Assembly (NCBI GenBank): GCA_030044035.1
Contig: JASHWN010000179.1
Location: 1-10,209, forward strand
Origin: Xanthobacteraceae bacterium
GTDB taxonomy: Bacteria > Pseudomonadota > Alphaproteobacteria > Rhizobiales > Xanthobacteraceae
DNA: 10,209 nt
Reading direction: 5' to 3'
The notes beneath the pieces were generated by a model, which saw only the letters and a program-made list of their open reading frames with translations, searched no databases and had not been told where the DNA came from. The position numbers were made by a program, and so were the translations under genes. Positions 6,709-10,209 of the stretch are shown here, piece by piece; within the stretch, counting starts at the first letter, position 1; each line of letters starts with the position of its first letter.

Positions 6709-8052
6709 TCACGCCGCGCGCACGCGGGTAAAAAACGTCGCGACCTTGCTCTCCAAATCCTTGGCGCGTGCGGACAGCCGCGCGGTCCAGGCGGTGATAT
6801 CGCCAACCGCCGTCGCGCCGAGCGCCAAAGCGTGTTCGACCGATTCGATTTCGGTCGCGGCCTGCCCCGTGTGGTTCGCCGCGCCGTGAATGCTTTCGGC
6901 GATGCTGCGGGTCGTGGCGCTCTGCTGTTCCACCGCGGTGGCGATGCTGGTCGAGACGCCGGTCAGTTCGCCGATGGCGCGCGCAATCGAAGCGATCTCC
7001 TCGACCGAGCGCTTGGTCGCCTCTTGAATGGCGGTGACCTGCCGCGAGATATCCTCGGTGGCACGCGCGGTCTGGTTGGCCAGCGTCTTCACCTCGGCAG
7101 CGACCACGGCAAAGCCGCGGCCGGCTTCGCCGGCGCGCGCCGCCTCGATCGTGGCATTGAGCGCCAACAGATTGGTTTGCGCCGCGATCGCCGAAATGGC
7201 GTCGATGACCGAGCCGATGCGCTCGGCGGCCGCGTCCAACGATCGGATGGCGGATTGGCTGCGCTCGGCGTCGCTGACCGCAGATTGCGCCATGGTAAGG
7301 CCGCGCGCCGCCTGGCGGCCGATCTCTTCGATCGATCCGGACAATTCCTCGGTCGCCTTGACGGTGGCTTCCACGCGCTGCGCCGTCTCGGCCGACGCCG
7401 ACGACGCCGCGGTCATGCGGCCGCGCGTATCGCCCTCGACCTCGTTCAACGTCTGCGAGGTCGTCATCAGCGAAGCCGACGCTTCCTTGATCGCCTCCAC
7501 GACTTCGCCGATGGCGCTGGCAAAATCCGCGATGGCGGCATCGATGGCTTGGCGCCGCTCCAGCGCCGCTTGCTCGCGGGCCTGCCGATGCAGCGTCATG
7601 GCATTGGCGACGTCGAAAGCGAGCACCTGCGATACGACCTTGGCGCGCTCGACCAGCCGGGTCCGCGAAAACCGGTGTTGGCGCGCCAGCGCATCAAGCG
7701 CCGCCTTGAGCACGTAACTGCCGGCCGTGCTGCGGATGCGCGCGTCGAGCCCGATCGCCGCTTCCTGCAGCACCGTGTTGTGGCACGATTCGGCATAATG
7801 CTGATCGAGCTTGCCGCCAAACAGCGCCTGCAAGTGCGCCAGTTCGAGCTTTTTGATCAGGGCCACGTTTTGCGCGATCGCCGTGCCGATCCCCGGCAGC
7901 CGGCTCGCGGCCGCAACGATGTCATCGATGGCGCCTTCCAGCGTCGGCGCGATCACCGGCCAGGTTTGCGCGAGGATGCGGCGGGCCCGGTCGTCGATCG
8001 CGTAGAGCGACAAGCGGGCATCGAAAGACTGGACCAGATCGGCGGACGCCAT
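6709..8052 (-). CDS. Globin-coupled methyl-accepting chemotaxis protein (soluble)
   Basis: A 447-residue cytoplasmic chemoreceptor with no TM helix. Residues about 15-155 resemble a protoglobin sensor domain as in HemAT (WPVIAP near 31, [20 protein letters not shown] at 71-90, then [18 protein letters not shown]). The C-terminal half is a long coiled-coil MCP signalling domain with the invariant hairpin tip [20 protein letters not shown] (290-309), which contacts CheA and CheW. In heme-binding protoglobins the proximal His sits in 'xHxRIGL'; here it is QEAAIGL, with Glu97 at that place and His91 six residues earlier. Heme binding is therefore doubtful. The ATG at 8052 has GAGG about 14 bases upstream; an ATG at 8085 or TTG at 8130 would add 11 or 26 residues with no better site. 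No che genes are nearby. Confidence 0.9.
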   Translation of the reverse strand: MASADLVQSFDARLSLYAIDDRARRILAQTWPVIAPTLEGAIDDIVAAASRLPGIGTAIAQNVALIKKLELAHLQALFGGKLDQHYAESCHNTVLQEAAIGLDARIRSTAGSYVLKAALDALARQHRFSRTRLVERAKVVSQVLAFDVANAMTLHRQAREQAALERRQAIDAAIADFASAIGEVVEAIKEASASLMTTSQTLNEVEGDTRGRMTAASSASAETAQRVEATVKATEELSGSIEEIGRQAARGLTMAQSAVSDAERSQSAIRSLDAAAERIGSVIDAISAIAAQTNLLALNATIEAARAGEAGRGFAVVAAEVKTLANQTARATEDISRQVTAIQEATKRSVEEIASIARAIGELTGVSTSIATAVEQQSATTRSIAESIHGAANHTGQAATEIESVEHALALGATAVGDITAWTARLSARAKDLESKVATFFTRVRAA

Positions 8053-8129
8053 GGCGATGGATCGGACCTCAGCAGAGCGCCGCATGGTCCGACACAATTG
8101 TTGCACTTGCGTTAACGATCCGGTTACCA

Positions 8130-8333
8130 ATGCCGCGCAGCTGCGATCGGAGCGGCAAAACCATCATGAGCGGTGACGGCGACCGTCCGGTCATCGCACT
8201 GAAGCGCAAGCGCGGGCTTATCGCCTTGCTCAGGTCGATGAAGCCGCTGGATGAGAGTTTTCCTGAAATCGATGATCCGGTGCCGGCCTCGGGCGGCGCG
8301 GAATGGTACGCCCGAAGGGATGCGAACCCCTGA
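8130..8333 (+). pseudogene. VapB-like antitoxin C-terminal remnant
   Basis: An open frame of 67 codons whose middle reads [20 protein letters not shown] and then GLIALLRSMKPLDESFPEID. From memory this follows the C-terminal half of proteobacterial VapB antitoxins, where '(G)KEAIMRKEGDRLVIEP' is followed by 'LLALLASLxPLDEDFPxIDDPxPEPVDL'. Even the bases before the ATG (TIRLP in the same frame) resemble the VapB 'AVRIP' core, but the rest of the N-terminal AbrB-like DNA-binding part is not recognisable. After DDPVP the frame leaves the family pattern and ends inside the tRNA-Arg fragment (TGA at 8331-8333). No vapC toxin follows. It is most simply a decayed antitoxin gene broken next to an integration site. 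If expressed from the ATG at 8166 it would be a 55-residue peptide of unknown function. Confidence 0.45.
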
Positions 8334-8350
8334 ACCTCTGCCTTCGGAGC
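8304..8350 (-). other. tRNA-Arg(CCG) 3' fragment, likely attachment-site scar
   Basis: On the minus strand, from 8349 to 8304, the sequence runs from an anticodon loop CTCCGAA with 3' stem GGCAG, through a variable region, a T-arm with loop TTCGCAT (stem AGGGG/CCCTT), to CGGGCGT-A-CCA. These are the 3' parts of a tRNA-Arg with anticodon CCG. Upstream (8351 onward on this strand) there is no matching 5' anticodon stem, no D-arm and no acceptor 5' strand, so it cannot fold as a tRNA. A fragment reaching exactly from anticodon loop to CCA is what tyrosine-recombinase integration at a tRNA 3' end leaves at the distal junction. It differs clearly from the intact tRNA-Arg(ACG) at 271-347. Confidence 0.8.
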
Positions 8351-8431
8351 CCAATTCCCTGGACTCGGTTGCCACCGCAGCAATCGTAGGTTTATGCTAA
8401 AGGTGGTCTCGGCGTCCGTCCCAAATCCGTC

Positions 8432-8437
8432 TATAAT
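8432..8437 (+). promoter_or_regulatory. Candidate -10 element TATAAT
   Basis: A perfect TATAAT stands out in GC-rich surroundings. No good -35 hexamer lies 16-18 bases before it (the bases are like tcggcg), so an activator or another sigma factor would be needed if it is used. It is about 345 bases before coxM and could start a long leader. Confidence 0.25.
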
Positions 8438-8458
8438 CCTACCAGAACCAATTGAAGC

Positions 8459-8698
8459 ATGGGTTCGACGTCGTCTCCTGGCGAAGGAACGTGGACGGCA
8501 TGCCGGTCACTTGTGAGACTAGGCTTGTCCCGCTCTCGATCGCGATGGCGATGCCGAGAGCTTATGGGAGCCGAAGCGTGGCGGTGCAAATCGGGCATGC
8601 AGCGGCATCCGCTATTTATCTGCGACGGCGCCGACAAGCTGTTTTGCCCGCTCGCCATCGACGAAATCGAATCGGGGCACAATGAAATGGCGGAATAG
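8459..8698 (+). CDS. Hypothetical small ORF (doubtful)
   Basis: A 79-codon frame from ATG to TAG. The first half is Arg/Ser-rich with irregular codon choice and looks non-coding. The second half (about 8595-8698; MQRHPLFICDGADKLFCPLA, then a run of acidic residues to the end) has more typical GC-rich codon use and two Cys. I do not recognise it. No ribosome binding site precedes the ATG. It could be the tail of a decayed gene left in the junction region, or chance. A leftward frame over the same bases (8431-8808) is equally unconvincing. Confidence 0.2.
   Translation: MGSTSSPGEGTWTACRSLVRLGLSRSRSRWRCRELMGAEAWRCKSGMQRHPLFICDGADKLFCPLAIDEIESGHNEMAE
8532..8561. repeat. Strong imperfect hairpin upstream of cox operon
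   Basis: GCTCTCG-ATCGC (8532-8543), a GATG loop (8544-8547) and GCGAT-(GC)-CGAGAGC (8548-8561) pair as a 12-bp stem interrupted by a 2-base bulge. No T-run follows, so it is not a classical terminator. It may act in RNA, as a leader structure, or as a protein-binding palindrome ahead of coxM. Confidence 0.6.
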
Positions 8699-8781
8699 AT
8701 ACCGTCCATGACTACGCGGTGCCGCGCATAACAGTGGACGAAGATCCCGGTCCGGCGGTGCGCAGAAAGGGAGGAATGTCC

Positions 8782-9648
8782 GTGATACCTGGGTCCTTTG
8801 AATACCATCGTCCGTCATCCGTACAGGAAGCGGTGGGCCTGCTCGCCAAGTTGGGCGACGACGCCCGCGCGATTGCGGGCGGCCACAGCCTCATTCCCAT
8901 GATGAAGCTGCGTTTGGCGTCGCCCTCGCATTTGGTCGATCTCGCCGGCATCGCCGATCTCAAGGGCATTCGCGCCGACAGCAACGACATCGTGGTCGGC
9001 GCCATGACGACCCAGCACGAACTGGTAGGCTCGGACCTGTTGGGGTCGAAGCTTCCGATCCTGCGCGAGACCTCGCTGCAGGTGGCCGATCCGCAAGTGC
9101 GCTACGTCGGTACACTCGGCGGCAATGTCGCCAACGGCGATCCCGGCAACGATATGCCGGCGGTGATGATGTGCCTTGGCGCCACCTATCACGTGTCGGG
9201 CAAGCGCGGCGAACGGCGCATCGCGGCGCGCGAGTTCTACCAAGGCGCTTACGTTACCGCCCTTGAAGTGGGCGACGTGCTGACTGCCGTCCGCATTCCC
9301 GTGCCGCCCGCGGGGCACGGCTACGCTTACGAGAAGCTCAAGCGCAAGATCGGCGACTACGCGACCGCGGCCGCCGCGGTCGTCCTGGCCATGAGCGGCG
9401 ACAAGGTCGCAAGCTGCTCGATCGGCCTGACCAACGTCGCCGATACGCCGCTGTGGGCCGAGGCGGCGGCGAAAATCCTCACCGGCTCATCGCTCGATGC
9501 CGCGACGGTGAAGCGCGCGGTCGCCGCCGCCGAGGCGATCACGGCGCCGGCCGCCGACGCACGCGGCCCGGCGGCCTACCGCACCAAGATGGCCGGCGTC
9601 ATGCTTACGCGCGCACTGGCGCGCGCCAAGTCCAAAGCTCGCGGCTAG
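8782..9648 (+). CDS. coxM: CO dehydrogenase medium (FAD) subunit CoxM
   Basis: A 288-residue flavoprotein subunit of aerobic molybdenum CO dehydrogenase. Its FAD takes electrons from the CoxS iron-sulfur clusters and passes them towards the quinone pool. FAD-binding motifs are intact: [14 protein letters not shown] (32-45) and [17 protein letters not shown] (111-127), and [15 protein letters not shown] lies at 187-201. The GTG at 8782 is chosen over an in-frame ATG at 8776: GGGAGG (8769-8774) is 7 bases from the GTG but only 1 from the ATG, and [11 protein letters not shown] is, as I recall, the usual CoxM start. The resulting 288 residues equal the length I remember for Oligotropha carboxidovorans CoxM, which it resembles along its length. 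It is the first gene of a coxM-coxS-coxL operon; coxS follows after 13 bases. Confidence 0.95.
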   Translation: MIPGSFEYHRPSSVQEAVGLLAKLGDDARAIAGGHSLIPMMKLRLASPSHLVDLAGIADLKGIRADSNDIVVGAMTTQHELVGSDLLGSKLPILRETSLQVADPQVRYVGTLGGNVANGDPGNDMPAVMMCLGATYHVSGKRGERRIAAREFYQGAYVTALEVGDVLTAVRIPVPPAGHGYAYEKLKRKIGDYATAAAAVVLAMSGDKVASCSIGLTNVADTPLWAEAAAKILTGSSLDAATVKRAVAAAEAITAPAADARGPAAYRTKMAGVMLTRALARAKSKARG

Positions 9649-9661
9649 TGGGAGACGACCA

Positions 9662-10162
9662 ATGGCCAAATCTCAAGTCGCCATGAAGGTAAACGGCAAG
9701 ACCGTGGAAGCGCTGGTCGAGCCGCGCACGTTGCTCATTCATTTCTTGCGCGAGCAGCTTTCGCTGACTGGGCCGCACATCGGCTGCGAAACCAGCCATT
9801 GCGGCGCCTGCACCGTCGATCTCGACGGCAAGTCGGTGAAATCCTGCACCATGTTCGCGGTGCAGGCGAACGGCGCCGATATCCGCACCATCGAAGGCAT
9901 GGCGAATGCCGACGGCACGCTGCATGCGCTCCAAGAGGGCTTTCGCGAAATGCACGGCCTGCAGTGCGGCTTCTGTACGCCGGGCATGATCACCCGCGCC
10001 TTCCGGCTGCTCCAGGAGAACAACAATCCGAGCGAGGAAGAGATCCGCTTCGGTATTGCCGGCAACCTCTGCCGCTGCACCGGCTATCAGAACATCGTCA
10101 AGGCCATTCAGTTCGCCGCCGCCAAGCTCAACGGCGTGCCCTTCCAGGAGGCCGCAGAATGA
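9662..10162 (+). CDS. coxS: CO dehydrogenase small (2x[2Fe-2S]) subunit CoxS
   Basis: A 166-residue iron-sulfur subunit that carries electrons from the Mo/Cu site of CoxL to the FAD of CoxM. All eight cluster cysteines are present. Cys42, Cys47, Cys50 and Cys62 ([10 protein letters not shown]...SC) form the N-terminal plant-ferredoxin-type cluster. Cys102, Cys105, Cys137 and Cys139 (QCGFCTPGM...[10 protein letters not shown]) form the C-terminal helical-bundle cluster. Length and sequence are close to my memory of O. carboxidovorans CoxS, including PRTLLIHF and the VPFxEAAE end. The ATG at 9662 has GGGAG 7 bases upstream. Its TGA overlaps the coxL ATG (ATGA at 10159-10162), so the two are translationally coupled. 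Confidence 0.97.
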   Translation: MAKSQVAMKVNGKTVEALVEPRTLLIHFLREQLSLTGPHIGCETSHCGACTVDLDGKSVKSCTMFAVQANGADIRTIEGMANADGTLHALQEGFREMHGLQCGFCTPGMITRAFRLLQENNNPSEEEIRFGIAGNLCRCTGYQNIVKAIQFAAAKLNGVPFQEAAE

Positions 10163-10209
10163 ACGACATGACCCCCACCTCCGCCGAACGCGCCGCCAAG
10201 CTCGAAGGC
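10159..10209 (+). CDS. coxL: CO dehydrogenase large subunit CoxL, N-terminal fragment
   Basis: The first 17 codons read [17 protein letters not shown] and run off the right edge. The PTSAERAxKLxG segment matches my memory of the N-terminus of form I CoxL from O. carboxidovorans. AGGAGG at 10145-10150 lies 8 bases before the ATG at 10159, and the start overlaps the coxS stop by four bases. CoxL (about 800 residues) holds the Mo-Cu-pterin active site that oxidises CO to CO2. The deciding form I motif (AYxCSFR) lies outside the window. Confidence 0.9.
   Translation, partial: MNDMTPTSAERAAKLEG

Larger units (their letters stand above)
8351..8781. other. Gene-poor region upstream of coxM
   Basis: About 430 bases with lower and less regular codon structure than the flanks. 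It holds a candidate -10 box (8432-8437), a strong hairpin (8532-8561), and the coxM ribosome binding site GGGAGG at 8769-8774. One plus-strand frame (8459-8698) is listed separately with low confidence. No integrase, transposase or coxB/coxC homologue was recognised. Confidence 0.5.

Noticed and set aside
6832..8115. A 427-codon plus-strand frame over the chemotaxis gene, and the 334-codon minus frame at 5701-6705 over yidC
   Set aside because: Both are Arg/Asp/Gly- or His/Arg/Glu-rich mirror frames of well-supported genes with intact motifs.
8112..8129. A CtrA-like site (TTAAC...GTTACC) upstream of the chemotaxis gene
   Set aside because: The half-sites have a mismatch and the spacing is 8, not 7, so the match is too weak to annotate.
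8124..8375. A leftward 83-codon frame with GSGVRIPSGVPF
   Set aside because: That peptide is the familiar false translation of tRNA 3' sequence; it confirms the tRNA fragment rather than a protein.
8304..8380. A complete tRNA gene
   Set aside because: The 5' side of the anticodon stem, the D-arm and the acceptor 5' strand are absent, so no cloverleaf can form.
8776..8778. ATG start for coxM
   Set aside because: It is one base from the GGGAGG site; the GTG six bases later has ideal spacing and gives the usual MIPGSF start.

Overview
The window looks like chromosomal DNA of an alphaproteobacterium of the Hyphomicrobiales (Rhizobiales), close to the Bradyrhizobiaceae/Xanthobacteraceae. The grounds are high GC content, the rpmH-rnpA-yidC block with an alphaproteobacterial type of YidC, a dispersed palindromic repeat of a kind I associate with Bradyrhizobium/Rhodopseudomonas genomes, and Cox proteins that by memory closely resemble those of Oligotropha (Afipia) carboxidovorans. 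The genus is not decided.

Layout, left to right. (1) 1-86, minus: the first codons of a DUF262 (GmrS/DndB-like) protein that runs off the left edge. (2) 271-347, minus: an intact tRNA-Arg(ACG) with encoded CCA; its 3' end faces the DUF262 gene. (3) 521-617: a palindromic intergenic repeat. (4) 655-2130, minus: a membrane sensor histidine kinase with no response regulator beside it. (5) 2314-3750, minus: an FAD/NAD(P) disulfide-oxidoreductase-fold protein whose redox cysteines and C-terminal catalytic histidine are all replaced. (6) 3942-3970: a well-formed sigma70-type promoter leading into rpmH (4091-4225, GTG start), rnpA (4288-4728) and yidC (4729-6573), which code for a ribosomal protein, the RNase P protein and the inner-membrane insertase. 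(7) 6709-8052, minus: a soluble globin-coupled methyl-accepting chemotaxis protein whose expected heme-ligand position holds Glu. (8) 8130-8333: a short frame resembling the C-terminal part of a VapB antitoxin, probably a remnant. (9) 8304-8350, minus: the 3' portion of a tRNA-Arg(CCG), without its 5' half. (10) 8351-8781: about 430 bases with a strong hairpin, a perfect -10 hexamer and no gene I can defend. (11) 8782 to the right edge, plus: coxM, coxS and the start of coxL, the three structural genes of a form I molybdenum CO dehydrogenase.

How it fits together. The centre (about 650-8050) reads as ordinary chromosome. Both edges change character beside a tRNA-Arg 3' end: a defence-associated DUF262 gene on the left, and a CO-oxidation operon on the right behind what looks like an integration scar (tRNA-Arg(CCG) 3' end) and a broken vapB. 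My main inference is that the cox operon lies in, or was brought by, an element that integrated at tRNA-Arg(CCG). This predicts an intact tRNA-Arg(CCG) on the minus strand somewhere to the right of the window. In the cox operon, CoxM (FAD), CoxS (two [2Fe-2S] clusters) and CoxL (Mo/Cu site) together oxidise CO to CO2 and feed electrons to the respiratory chain.
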